The notes: generated from the letters alone by a model not told the origin. DNA of 8,482 bases from Trueperella sp. (GCA_012727825.1 JAAYGH010000112.1:1-8482), one strand, 5' to 3'; positions 1-7,140 are shown, numbered from the stretch's first letter. Program-made: numbers and translations.

Positions 1-1044
1 GCCGAGGACTCCGGGCGGGATCGTGGCAATGATCTGCCCGAACTTCGGGAGCATCGAGAGGCCAAGAGCGATGACTGCGGCGACGACGTAGGCCACCGTC
101 GAATACACGCGGGTCGCGGCCATAACGCCGATATTCTCGGCATACGTGGTGGTACCCGAACCGCCACCGGCTCCGGCGAAGACGGTTGAGATGCCGTCGG
201 CGAACAGTGCCCTACCGGTGATGTCATCAAGGTTCTCGCCGGTCATTGCAGCAACGGACTTCACGTGACCAACATTTTCCGCAACAAGTACGAGCACGAC
301 CGGCACGAACAGACCGAGTAGGGACACGTCGAAGGCGGGTGCACGGAATGTGGGCGCGCCAACCCAGGCGGCCTCAGCGATCGCGTCGAAGTTAACCTCG
401 TCGCGAATAATTGCGGTGATGTAGCCAACCACCACACCGATGAGAATGGCTAATCGGCCGACAATGCCCTTAAACAGAACAGTGACCGCCAAAATAGTGA
501 CGATCGTGACGACGGCGGTGACGGGCGCAGCCTGCACGTTGCCCCATGCGGCGGGCGCAAGATTGAAGCCGATGAGCGACACAATGGCACCCGTGACAAT
601 CGGCGGCATGAGTTTGTCGATCCAATGGGCGCCGGCGAAGTGGACGATCAGTCCGACGAGCGCGAGGGCCGCACCTGCCGCGATCACGCCACCCTGTGCG
701 AGGGCCGCCTTCGACTGGTCGAGGGGCGCTCCGCCTCCCGCCACGTACCCGGTGACCGCGCCAATCGGCGCAATCAGCGCGAAGGACGAGCCAAGGTAGG
801 AAGGCAGACGGCCCGACGTGACAAGAAGGAAAAGAATCGTGCCGATACCCGTGAAAAACAGGGTTGTGGCCGGCTCGAATCCAGTGAGAAGGGGTACTAA
901 AAAGGTGGCCCCAAACATGGCCACCACATGCTGTGCTCCGATGCCGATCGTTATCGGCCAGGACATCCGTTCGTTGGGAAGAACAACTTCACCCGGACGG
1001 ATCGTCTTTCCATTTCCGTGAACTTTCCAAGTAAAACCAGCCAC
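1..1044 (-). CDS. uraA: Uracil permease, NCS2 (uracil/xanthine) family; 3' end cut by the window edge
   Basis: Integral membrane transporter of the nucleobase-cation symporter 2 family, most likely importing uracil with protons. 348 codons are visible; the C-terminus lies beyond the left edge. Seen: an N-terminal segment GIGAQHVVAMFGATFLVPLL (residues 34-53), typical of the first NCS2 helix; AENVGH with E256 and H260, matching the E/H substrate-site pair of UraA; and ENIGVMAATR (303-312), which fits the NCS2 signature E-N-x-G-x4-T-R and is the uracil-permease version. Most of the chain is hydrophobic helices. The GTG at 1044 is chosen because GGAGG lies 5 nt upstream; an in-frame ATG at 1056 overlaps that ribosome binding site and is less likely. 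The gene has its own promoter and a 93-nt leader. Family assignment is very sure; uracil over xanthine is likely but inferred from sequence resemblance. Confidence 0.94.
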   Translation of the reverse strand, partial: MAGFTWKVHGNGKTIRPGEVVLPNERMSWPITIGIGAQHVVAMFGATFLVPLLTGFEPATTLFFTGIGTILFLLVTSGRLPSYLGSSFALIAPIGAVTGYVAGGGAPLDQSKAALAQGGVIAAGAALALVGLIVHFAGAHWIDKLMPPIVTGAIVSLIGFNLAPAAWGNVQAAPVTAVVTIVTILAVTVLFKGIVGRLAILIGVVVGYITAIIRDEVNFDAIAEAAWVGAPTFRAPAFDVSLLGLFVPVVLVLVAENVGHVKSVAAMTGENLDDITGRALFADGISTVFAGAGGGSGTTTYAENIGVMAATRVYSTVAYVVAAVIALGLSMLPKFGQIIATIPPGVLG

Positions 1045-1137
1045 GCAAACCTCCATTATCAAAAATACTGAGGTGCCACGCGGCGCTCTACGGCCGCGTT
1101 TACGACCCTGATCGATAGTACTCGCGCGTCCGATTAA
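1045..1137 (-). promoter_or_regulatory. Structured 5' leader of the uracil permease gene
   Basis: This is the predicted untranslated leader between the candidate start of transcription (about 1137) and the GTG at 1044. It holds a perfect 7-bp stem (arms 1078-1084 and 1093-1099, 8-nt loop). Nearer the gene, ACCTC (1070-1074) can pair with GAGGT (1049-1053), which covers the ribosome binding site. A run of five T residues lies between these elements. Together they could give translational or attenuation control, as is common for pyrimidine genes of Gram-positive bacteria. I do not recognise a PyrR-binding consensus or a known riboswitch. The pairing is seen; the function is inferred. Confidence 0.35.
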
Positions 1138-1143
1138 CAAAAA

Positions 1144-1172
1144 ATTATCTCACCATGTGTAATGAATGCCAT
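1144..1172 (-). promoter_or_regulatory. Candidate sigma-70-type promoter of the uracil permease gene
   Basis: On the minus strand, ATGGCA (1167-1172, 4 of 6 matches to the -35 consensus) lies 17 nt from GATAAT (1144-1149, 5 of 6 matches to the -10 consensus). Transcription would start near 1137. The site is in the gap after the ASCH-protein gene, and an AT-rich stretch follows it, so the permease probably has a promoter of its own. Prediction by eye only. Confidence 0.5.
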
Positions 1173-1243
1173 CCAGATAGTGAGAATGTTCAATCATTTG
1201 TGAGGTGGCTCGCAGGATGCGGCATCGTCGCGTGCAGGAAACT

Positions 1244-1258
1244 GGGCGCCATTCGCCC
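1244..1258 (-). terminator. Possible weak terminator hairpin after the ASCH-protein gene
   Basis: GGGCG and CGCCC form a perfect 5-bp stem around a 5-nt loop, beginning 16 nt past the TAA of the ASCH gene. On the minus strand it is followed only by AGTTTCC, not a proper U-run. Flanking AC/GT bases extend the stem if one bulged base is allowed. It could be a weak or bidirectional terminator or simply a hairpin. Confidence 0.3.
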
Positions 1259-1273
1259 GTCATCTCCTACCAA

Positions 1274-1792
1274 TTAGTGCGAGAAAAGTACCTCAAAATA
1301 TTCGACGACGACATCGCCGTCAATACCGAAGTCGTATCCAAGCTCCTCAGCCTCGGCCGTGAAGAACGCATAGTGATCAGCTCGCCATTTCTCAAGGTCG
1401 CCCTCACCTTCGGCCTGTGCCACCTCGTCATCCACCTCAGAGAACGGGATGCACTGGATGCGGGTGTTGCGGAGCAACGCCCGCGGGCGGCCCTCGCCAT
1501 CGCACATGATCCACAGATCTTCGGGAGTCGGGAGTGCTTCACCTTCGACGTCGTATGCGGCCGCGTAGCTCGAGGTGGCGGTCTTCATTTCCGCCAGCAC
1601 CAGAGCAGCAAGATCGTTGGCCTGCTCGCGCGTGTATCCGAACGCAAACGATCCAGGACGCAGCGACACTAGATCGGTTTGGCCACCCACGGCTTCAATC
1701 GGATTCAATTTCGCCCTCGTCATGGCTCGGACCCAGAAGGAATCCAGATCTCCCTCATTGGGCTCAACCGGGAGTTCTCCGCCGTTAGTCAT
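1274..1792 (-). CDS. ASCH domain protein, YhfF-like (COG4405 type)
   Basis: A 172-residue soluble protein with the ASCH fold, a PUA-related RNA-binding domain. Seen: FGYTREQANDLAALVLAEMKTAT (residues 51-73), written here as the family's FGxxxxxAdxLaaLVlaxxKTAT pattern; a central strand region PEDLWIMCDGEGRPRALLR (90-108); and AEGEGDLEKWRADHYAFF (127-144), matching the family's EGEGDxSxExWrxxHxxFF block. These are diagnostic for the YhfF group. Its cellular role is not established; RNA or modified-nucleoside processing is suggested by relatives. Two ATG codons in tandem sit at 1795 and 1792; the second is chosen because AGGA lies 5 nt before it. The start overlaps the end of the upstream membrane-protein gene by 8 nt, so translation is likely coupled. 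Confidence 0.85.
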   Translation of the reverse strand: MTNGGELPVEPNEGDLDSFWVRAMTRAKLNPIEAVGGQTDLVSLRPGSFAFGYTREQANDLAALVLAEMKTATSSYAAAYDVEGEALPTPEDLWIMCDGEGRPRALLRNTRIQCIPFSEVDDEVAQAEGEGDLEKWRADHYAFFTAEAEELGYDFGIDGDVVVEYFEVLFSH

Positions 1793-3137
1793 CATTTTCC
1801 TGAAGGTTGCGCATCGTCTTCCACGTTTCAATATCGCTTTGGCGCTGGGAAACGAGGGACTGAGCGTAGGAGGTCGTTAAAATTCGGGTCATGCCACCCA
1901 CAAACAGCCAGCCGCCCATGACGGTCCGAAGCTTCCACTTCTTTCCCCGGTGAATCCTGCCAAAGCCGCTGGCCAGTAAACCGCCGGCAACCGCTGTCTG
2001 CGCCGCTGATGCCAGCGCCACTGCCCACGGCTTATCAAGATAAAACTTTCGGTAGGCGCCCATCACCTCCGGCTCAACGAATCCTTCGCCCGCAATCTCA
2101 TATGCGATGCGATCTTCGAATGCGGAGCCTACGCTACCGGGGCTGAACACGTGCGAGTTCGGGATCTCGGGCAGCTGACGGCTGCCTTCCATGACATCTG
2201 CAATCTCGTCCGGCAAATTGAGCGCCTGAATGAGCGCGCGCACGCCATTGGGCGCAGAGGTTTGGAGTGCCATCCGAATATCGGCGAAGCGAGCATCAAT
2301 GACGTCTGCAACCGCTCGGCGCGCCACGGCACCTGCGCCCGTCTCGTCGACGACGAATTCGTGGCCCTCACTGCCCGGTTCAATCCAGCGGAAAATCGGT
2401 AGTTCACCAGCCCAGTCCCACGTGAGCTTTTGATTATCACGGCGCACGTGCAACGTTGGGTTCTCGTCTTCACGGCCTGCCAACAATATGATCTGATACG
2501 ACGGCCGAGGGAACAACTTACGCACCGACGGCATGGTTGTTTCGGCGGTCAGCACGAGTGCGTCACCCAACTTGGAGACAGCCATCGGCTCATCGTCCGA
2601 CGCCACCAAACTTGGCACTTCTGACAGAGGCAAATCCACGATGACCATCATGGGGCCCTCACGCCCAAAAACTTCGTCCAGACCGTCGTCGTCAATCTCA
2701 TTCTGCTCGTCAACTGAAGCCTCGGGAGAAACGCGCGCACCGGCGTCGCTAAAATCGACCTCAACGGCCTCCTCCACGCACTCTTCGTCCGGTTCCTCGA
2801 GCAAGAATTCATCAGACACATCAACAGAGCCGAGATCGATGGGCCCGTGGGCCACCTCGCCGTCGAGTTCAACCTCAACTTTGCGCAGGCGCTCGCTCAT
2901 CAAATCAACGAGATCGTTCACGGACCGGCCACGGAACACCGTGCCAGCATCGTCAAGAGTCGCGACACGGCGGCGCCGCCCAGCAATGGCAACCTCGAAA
3001 TCGAAACCGCCCTGGCCGTCGGCGCAACCGCGACCAAGAATCCGTTCATCCTCGAAGAACGCATGCACGTCCTCATCTGAGACCAGCCAGCTATCGAGCC
3101 TCTGGATGTGTCCGTGAACTGTCCGCCAAGATGCCAT
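1785..3137 (-). CDS. Unrecognised protein: soluble N-terminal region, acidic middle and two C-terminal membrane segments
   Basis: I do not recognise a named family for this 450-residue protein. There is no signal peptide. Residues 1-95 look like a small mixed domain (DSWLVSDEDVHAFFEDERILG near the start). Residues 101-160 are strongly acidic and low in complexity, probably disordered. Residues 161-270 look like a beta-rich domain (MMVIVDLPL; YQIILLAG). Residues 271-330 are helical. Two hydrophobic segments (about 370-392 and 404-422) are joined by a basic loop IHRGKKWKLR, so the bulk of the protein should lie on the cytoplasmic side. An excellent ribosome binding site, AAGGAGG, lies 4 nt before the ATG, which fixes the start. 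It lies 73 bp after rlmB and overlaps the ASCH gene. Coding status is secure from its length, ribosome binding site and neighbours; function is unknown. Confidence 0.85.
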   Translation of the reverse strand: MASWRTVHGHIQRLDSWLVSDEDVHAFFEDERILGRGCADGQGGFDFEVAIAGRRRRVATLDDAGTVFRGRSVNDLVDLMSERLRKVEVELDGEVAHGPIDLGSVDVSDEFLLEEPDEECVEEAVEVDFSDAGARVSPEASVDEQNEIDDDGLDEVFGREGPMMVIVDLPLSEVPSLVASDDEPMAVSKLGDALVLTAETTMPSVRKLFPRPSYQIILLAGREDENPTLHVRRDNQKLTWDWAGELPIFRWIEPGSEGHEFVVDETGAGAVARRAVADVIDARFADIRMALQTSAPNGVRALIQALNLPDEIADVMEGSRQLPEIPNSHVFSPGSVGSAFEDRIAYEIAGEGFVEPEVMGAYRKFYLDKPWAVALASAAQTAVAGGLLASGFGRIHRGKKWKLRTVMGGWLFVGGMTRILTTSYAQSLVSQRQSDIETWKTMRNLQENDD

Positions 3138-3141
3138 GTCG

Positions 3142-3148
3142 CCTCCTT
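3142..3148 (-). promoter_or_regulatory. Strong ribosome binding site for the unknown membrane protein
   Basis: AAGGAGG on the minus strand, 4 nt before the ATG at 3137. It is the best match to the anti-Shine-Dalgarno sequence in the window and fixes the start of this gene. The 73-bp gap upstream holds no terminator I can defend and only a poor promoter candidate, so read-through from rlmB is plausible. Confidence 0.75.
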
Positions 3149-3210
3149 ACATTCAGCATATATCAGCACTCCGACGTGGACGGGAGCAACCTCGCGCCCA
3201 GCGAAAAATT

Positions 3211-4179
3211 CTAGAGAGCGGCGCGCTTGTGGTCGATATTGTAGAGCGCGATGCCCGTTGCGACCGAGGCGTTGAGCGATTCGGTATCGCCGTCGATAGG
3301 GATCGATGCAATGACGTCGCAGGTCTCACGCACGAGTCGAGACAGTCCGCCACCTTCAGATCCGGTGACGAGCACGAGCGGCACGTCTGCCAGATCTACA
3401 TCCGCAACATCCGCATCCGCATCGCCTGCAAGCCCGACGACGAAGTACCCCTGCTTCTGCAATTCCTTCAGCGATCGGACGAGATTCGTTTCGCGGGCAA
3501 CTGGAATGCGTGCCGCGGCTCCCGCCGAGACCTTCCAGACCGTCGCGTTCACCGAGGCCGAGCGACGTGCAGGAATGAGCACCCCGTCTGCGCGGAATGC
3601 CGCCGCCGATCGCATGACCGCACCGAGATTATGGGGGTCTGTCACAGAATCGAGAGCCACGATCAGTCCCGGGCGGTCCGAATCGTAGCCGCGCTCCACG
3701 AGGTCATCAAGGCTCACGTACGGGTGCGGTGGCACCTCAATCGCGATGCCCTGGTGAACCTGGCCGCCGGTCATCTTGTCGAGTTCCCCGCGCGTCACGT
3801 CCACGATCGGCGTGCCGTTGGCCATCGCCTGGCGAGCAACATCGGATACGCGATCGTCGTTCGTCATCGACGACACGAGGAACACACGTTCGTAGGGAAT
3901 TCCCGACTGAACAGCCTCATACACGGGATTTCGGCCCGCTACGAGTTCATTACCCTCAGCTGGGAGCAGACTTGCACGCAACTTTGGGCCAGCGGTGCGC
4001 TTTTCAGCGGCCACCCGTTCTTTTTTGCGCTGGTATGCGGGATGGTAGGTACGATCTTCAGCCTTCGGCGTTGGACCTTTACCTTCGAGTCGTTTACGAC
4101 TGTGCCCGCCCGTGCCCTTTGAGCTGCCCTTACGGGCATTCTTACGGACAGCGCCGGGGCGACCGCGATGATTAGCCAA
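3211..4179 (-). CDS. rlmB: 23S rRNA (guanosine(2251)-2'-O)-methyltransferase RlmB, SpoU family
   Basis: Methylates the ribose of a guanosine in the peptidyl-transferase region of 23S rRNA, using S-adenosylmethionine. The 322-residue chain begins with a basic, glycine-rich tail (about 1-75). The L30e-like substrate-binding domain follows (GRNPVYEAV, 82-90), then the SPOUT trefoil-knot domain. Seen in the latter: motif 1 DPHNLGAVMRSA (181-192), motif 2 VTGSEGGGLSR (271-281) and motif 3 ESLNASVATG (300-309), plus HQGIAIEV (142-149). The TTG at 4179 is chosen because it gives the actinobacterial-looking start MANHRGRPGAVRK and overlaps the cysS stop by 8 nt; a GTG at 4206 is an alternative but has GGAAG touching it. 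The function is well supported; the exact target nucleotide and the start are inferred from family. Confidence 0.93.
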   Translation of the reverse strand: MANHRGRPGAVRKNARKGSSKGTGGHSRKRLEGKGPTPKAEDRTYHPAYQRKKERVAAEKRTAGPKLRASLLPAEGNELVAGRNPVYEAVQSGIPYERVFLVSSMTNDDRVSDVARQAMANGTPIVDVTRGELDKMTGGQVHQGIAIEVPPHPYVSLDDLVERGYDSDRPGLIVALDSVTDPHNLGAVMRSAAAFRADGVLIPARRSASVNATVWKVSAGAAARIPVARETNLVRSLKELQKQGYFVVGLAGDADADVADVDLADVPLVLVTGSEGGGLSRLVRETCDVIASIPIDGDTESLNASVATGIALYNIDHKRAAL

Positions 4180-5599
4180 GATCCCCGCCAACCTTCCAAC
4201 GCACACCTTCCGAGGAATCCTCCACGGTGATGCCAGCGTTTGTCAGAGAATCGCGCAGCGAGTCTGCACGGTCCCAATCCTTATGTGCGCGCGCCTGCGC
4301 GCGTTCTTCTAAAATACGGTTCACGAGCGAATCGAGCGCGTCGTGCATGTTCGAACCGGAGGCCTCGGTACGCCACGGTTCTGCGAGCGGATCGAGCCCG
4401 AGAACGTCGAGCATCGCCCGAACCAGAACCTGCTGTTCGCGAGCCTCCACATGATCATGGACGGTGAGCGCATTATTACCGAGCGTGACATGTTCGTGAA
4501 TCACGGCGAGAGCGGCCGACACATTGAGATCGTCGTCCATAGCCTCCACGAAGTCCTCCGGGAGGTCCGCCTTCATAAGCGCCGCGATCTCGTCGAGCGA
4601 TACCTCGCCAACGGTCATCACCGAACGGTCAACGAAACCGGCGAGGCGATCCCAAATCGCTGCGGCTTCGGTGAGCGTGGACTCGGAGTATGCAACCGTC
4701 GAGCGGTAGTGCACCGTACCCAGAGCCAGACGCACGATGACCGGCGCATGTTCCTCGAGGATGTTTGCGACGATGAGCGAATTCCCGAGCGACTTACTCA
4801 TCTTCTCACCCTCGATCGTCACCCAGGCGTTGTGCATCCAGTAGCGCGCAAACTCGTATCCCGCACCATTCGACTGGGCCTGCTCGTTTTCGTGATGAGG
4901 GAAGCGCAGATCAATACCACCTGCGTGAATATCAAACGCCTCACCCAAGTATTTACCCGCCATCGCCGAGCACTCGATGTGCCAGCCCGGGCGCCCGCGA
5001 CCCCACGGGGTGTCCCATGAGGCCGTCGTCGGCTCGTCTGCCTTCACGGCCTTCCACAAAGCAAAGTCGTGCGGACTGCGCTTGTCGGACGCCGCGTCGT
5101 CGTCATCCACTGTCAAATCATCCAGCGACTGGTTCGTCAGCGACCCGTATTCAGGCAGCGACGCCACGTCGAAATACACGTTGCCAGGCTCACCGGCGTA
5201 GGCATGCCCGCGGTCGATGAGGCGCTGAATCATCTCGACCATTTCCGGCACATGCCCCGTTGCTCGCGGCTCGTACGTCGGTTCGAGCACGCCGAGCGCG
5301 CGATACGCCTCGGTGAACTCCTTCTCATACACGTACGCCCACGCCCACCACGGGCGTCCAGCTTCGGCGGACTTCGCCAAAATCTTGTCGTCAATATCCG
5401 TCACGTTGCGCACGAAGGTCACGTCGTAACCGGACCGGCGCAGCCAGCGCGTAAGCACGTCAAATGCCAGCGCCGAACGCATGTGTCCGACATGCGGAGA
5501 ACCCTGCACGGTGGCACCGCACAGGTAGATCCCGACTTTGCCCGGTTCGATCGTGTCAAACTCGCGGAGAGACTTGGACTTCGAATCAAAAATCTTCAC
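4172..5599 (-). CDS. cysS: Cysteinyl-tRNA synthetase
   Basis: Charges tRNA-Cys with cysteine in the cytoplasm; a class I synthetase and essential for translation. The protein is 475 residues, the usual length. Seen: zinc ligands C27 (YLCGATVQ), C210 (GWHIECSAM), H235 and E239 (HHENE); the HIGH-type motif HVGH (36-39); FVRNVTDIDDKI (62-73); and the KMSKS motif (266-270). The C-terminal end holds an ARAHKDWDRADSLRD anticodon-binding-type helix (about 436-450). The GTG at 5599 is chosen because it gives the family's expected short N-terminus (MKIFDSKSKSLREF) and lies exactly 7 nt after a good -10 hexamer. Another in-frame GTG at 5629 would start within that promoter. There is no Shine-Dalgarno sequence, so the mRNA may be leaderless. 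The end overlaps rlmB. Confidence 0.96.
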   Translation of the reverse strand: MKIFDSKSKSLREFDTIEPGKVGIYLCGATVQGSPHVGHMRSALAFDVLTRWLRRSGYDVTFVRNVTDIDDKILAKSAEAGRPWWAWAYVYEKEFTEAYRALGVLEPTYEPRATGHVPEMVEMIQRLIDRGHAYAGEPGNVYFDVASLPEYGSLTNQSLDDLTVDDDDAASDKRSPHDFALWKAVKADEPTTASWDTPWGRGRPGWHIECSAMAGKYLGEAFDIHAGGIDLRFPHHENEQAQSNGAGYEFARYWMHNAWVTIEGEKMSKSLGNSLIVANILEEHAPVIVRLALGTVHYRSTVAYSESTLTEAAAIWDRLAGFVDRSVMTVGEVSLDEIAALMKADLPEDFVEAMDDDLNVSAALAVIHEHVTLGNNALTVHDHVEAREQQVLVRAMLDVLGLDPLAEPWRTEASGSNMHDALDSLVNRILEERAQARAHKDWDRADSLRDSLTNAGITVEDSSEGVRWKVGGDLG

Positions 5600-5605
5600 A
5601 CCACC

Positions 5606-5635
5606 ACAATAACCGCTTGTGCACGGCACTGCCCA
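5606..5635 (-). promoter_or_regulatory. Candidate promoter of cysS giving a leaderless mRNA
   Basis: On the minus strand TGGGCA (5630-5635, 4 of 6 to the -35 consensus) lies 18 nt from TATTGT (5606-5611, 4 of 6 to TATAAT and a match to the actinobacterial TAnnnT form). The -10 hexamer occupies -12 to -7 relative to the GTG at 5599, so transcription would start on the start codon itself. This fits the missing ribosome binding site and argues for the shorter form of the protein. Confidence 0.5.
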
Positions 5636-5675
5636 TACCCGCCCGCGAACGGGGATTTAGCACACATGAGAGGCA

Positions 5676-5707
5676 GTAAAACCATGTGACAGAACCGCAT
5701 GGTTTAC
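5676..5707. promoter_or_regulatory. Inverted repeat, candidate operator between cysS and the transporter gene
   Basis: GTAAAACCATG (5676-5686) and CATGGTTTAC (5698-5707) are inverted copies with 8 perfect base pairs, or 10 with one extra A, around an 11-nt spacer. Counted from the inferred transporter start at 5741, the element covers about -65 to -34, a usual place for an activator or repressor site. The TTAC/GTAA-flanked sequence at 5704-5717 overlaps it. Being in a non-coding divergent gap, it is more likely a protein-binding site than a terminator. No regulator gene is in the window. Confidence 0.4.
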
Positions 5708-5728
5708 CTACCAGTAAGCAATTCCGAG

Positions 5729-5734
5729 TACCTT
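5729..5734 (+). promoter_or_regulatory. Candidate -10 element of the UMF1 transporter gene
   Basis: TACCTT matches the actinobacterial TAnnnT -10 form and lies at exactly -12 to -7 from the ATG at 5741. No ribosome binding site precedes that ATG, so a leaderless transcript is suggested. No good -35 is at the right distance; TTTACC (5703-5708) is 20 nt away, which would fit a promoter needing an activator. Weak on its own. Confidence 0.35.
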
Positions 5735-5740
5735 AGCCCT

Positions 5741-7129
5741 ATGACTGCCACGAACATGCACACAAATATCTCCCCGGGCTCAGATAAGCCGAAGGGCCCA
5801 ATCTTCACGAAGAAAGTCTGGGCATGGGGCCTGTGGGACTGGGGCTCGGCCGCCTTCAACGCAATCGTCACCACCTTCGTCTTCTCTGTTTACCTCGTAA
5901 ACTCTGACCTGTTCGGCCCGGCAGCAAACCAGCGGCTCGGATACGTGCTTGCTGGCGCAGGCCTCATCGTGGCTGTCATCGCACCGGTACACGGCCAAAG
6001 TGTGGACCGCTCGGGTAAGTCCGCGAGTGTCATGCGCATCACCACCTTGCTCACAGCGCTCATCACCGCCTGTCTATTCTTCGTCTCACCCGGCGAGACG
6101 CAGCTGTGGCTCGGCCTCTTCCTGCTGGCTGCGGGCAACATCGCGTTCGAATCCGGCTCGGTTGTGTACAACGCGATCATCACCGACATCTCCTCGCCAT
6201 CGAACGTCGGGCGCGTCTCCGGGTTTGGCTGGGGTCTCGGCTATTTGGGTGGCATCGTTCTCCTGCTCATCTTGTTCGTTGGTTTCATTAATCCCGACGT
6301 CGGCTGGTTCGGCGTGACCAGTGAGAACGGCATGAACATTCGCGTCTCCATGCTCGTGGCGTCAGCGTGGACGCTGGTGTTCTCCGCACCACTCCTGTTC
6401 ACGATGAAGAACAAGCCGCCACGCACCGGTACGCCCAAACTTGGCGTGATTGGCTCATACAAGCAACTGTTCGCGTCAGTCCGCCACCTGTGGCACACGG
6501 ACCGCGGCGTCGTGTGGTTCCTGCTCTCGTCCGCGATTTTCCGCGACGGGCTAGCCGGCGTGTTCGCCTTCGGTGCTGTGCTCGCTGCCGCGGCCTTCGG
6601 CTTCTCCGCAGGCGAAGTCATCATCTTCGGCATTGCCGCAAATCTCGTCGCCGGCATTGCGACGATCGCTTTCGGCTGGCTCGACGACATCCTTGGCGCC
6701 CGCAGCGTCATCATCATTTCGCTCGTGTCGATGGTGGTGTGCGGTCTAGTTATTTTCTTCTTCCACGATGGCATGGGCGGCCTTTCGCCGACGATGGTCT
6801 ACTGGATCTTCGGCCTCATGCTGTGCGTGTTCGTCGGCCCCACCCAGTCAGCTTCCCGCACGTATTTGGCCCGCATCGCTCCTCCCGGTGAAGAGGGCGA
6901 AATTTTTGGCCTTTACGCGACGACGGGCCGAGCCGTGTCGTTCCTCTCGCCATTCATGTACTCCACAGCAATCACGATTGGCGCAGCTGCCGCTGGCGTG
7001 GCCCTCGATGAGGCCGCCTACTTCGGCATTCTCGGCATCGTGCTCGTCCTACTCGTTGGCCTCGTGGCGTTCCTGCCGGTCAAGGCCCAGCCCAAGTCGA
7101 GCGCAACGGTCGAACCCGTGTCATACTAA
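5741..7129 (+). CDS. UMF1 (Atg22-like, BtlA-type) family MFS transporter
   Basis: A 462-residue polytopic inner-membrane protein with about 12 hydrophobic segments, belonging to the UMF1 branch of the major facilitator superfamily. Seen: WGLWDWGSAAFN (residues 29-40), the family's W-x-L-Y-D-W-A-x-S-A-F signature in the first helix; YNAIITDI and VGRVSGFGWGLGYLGG (143-171), diagnostic of UMF1; and GPTQSASRTYLARIAPPGEEGEIFG (about 366-390; shown as GPTQSASRTYLARI then PPGEEGEIFG), the conserved loop between late helices. Substrates of bacterial members are mostly unknown; the neighbouring epimerase hints at a sugar, but this is inference. The ATG at 5741 is preferred over one at 5699, which lies in the inverted repeat; neither has a Shine-Dalgarno sequence. 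It is divergent from cysS and convergent with the epimerase gene. Confidence 0.9.
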   Translation: MTATNMHTNISPGSDKPKGPIFTKKVWAWGLWDWGSAAFNAIVTTFVFSVYLVNSDLFGPAANQRLGYVLAGAGLIVAVIAPVHGQSVDRSGKSASVMRITTLLTALITACLFFVSPGETQLWLGLFLLAAGNIAFESGSVVYNAIITDISSPSNVGRVSGFGWGLGYLGGIVLLLILFVGFINPDVGWFGVTSENGMNIRVSMLVASAWTLVFSAPLLFTMKNKPPRTGTPKLGVIGSYKQLFASVRHLWHTDRGVVWFLLSSAIFRDGLAGVFAFGAVLAAAAFGFSAGEVIIFGIAANLVAGIATIAFGWLDDILGARSVIIISLVSMVVCGLVIFFFHDGMGGLSPTMVYWIFGLMLCVFVGPTQSASRTYLARIAPPGEEGEIFGLYATTGRAVSFLSPFMYSTAITIGAAAAGVALDEAAYFGILGIVLVLLVGLVAFLPVKAQPKSSATVEPVSY

Positions 7130-7140
7130 GTCCCCGCGTC

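Noticed and set aside
1205..1672. A 155-codon open frame on the plus strand over the ASCH gene
   Set aside because: The minus strand here encodes clear ASCH motifs. The plus frame gives no domain and is an antisense shadow.
3138..3210. Possible promoter or terminator between rlmB and the unknown membrane protein
   Set aside because: TTGCTC with an AT-rich GATATA-like sequence is a poor match at the wrong spacing, and no stem precedes the T-rich stretch after rlmB. Neither is good enough to annotate.
3136..4122. A 328-codon open frame on the plus strand opposite rlmB
   Set aside because: It lies antisense to a certain rlmB gene, its translation is Arg/His-rich with no recognisable domain, and it has no ribosome binding site I can see. 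It is a shadow of GC-rich coding on the other strand.
5663..5688. A second inverted repeat, CACATG with CATGTG, 14 nt apart
   Set aside because: Only 6 bp per arm and not extendable; its right arm is shared with the better repeat at 5676-5707, so chance is likely.
5069..5689. A 206-codon open frame on the plus strand opposite the start of cysS
   Set aside because: It covers certain cysS coding sequence and the divergent control region; the translation is Arg/His-rich and unlike any family.
6241..6774. A 177-codon open frame on the minus strand within the transporter gene
   Set aside because: The plus strand here encodes conserved UMF1 helices, and the minus frame is a low-complexity shadow.
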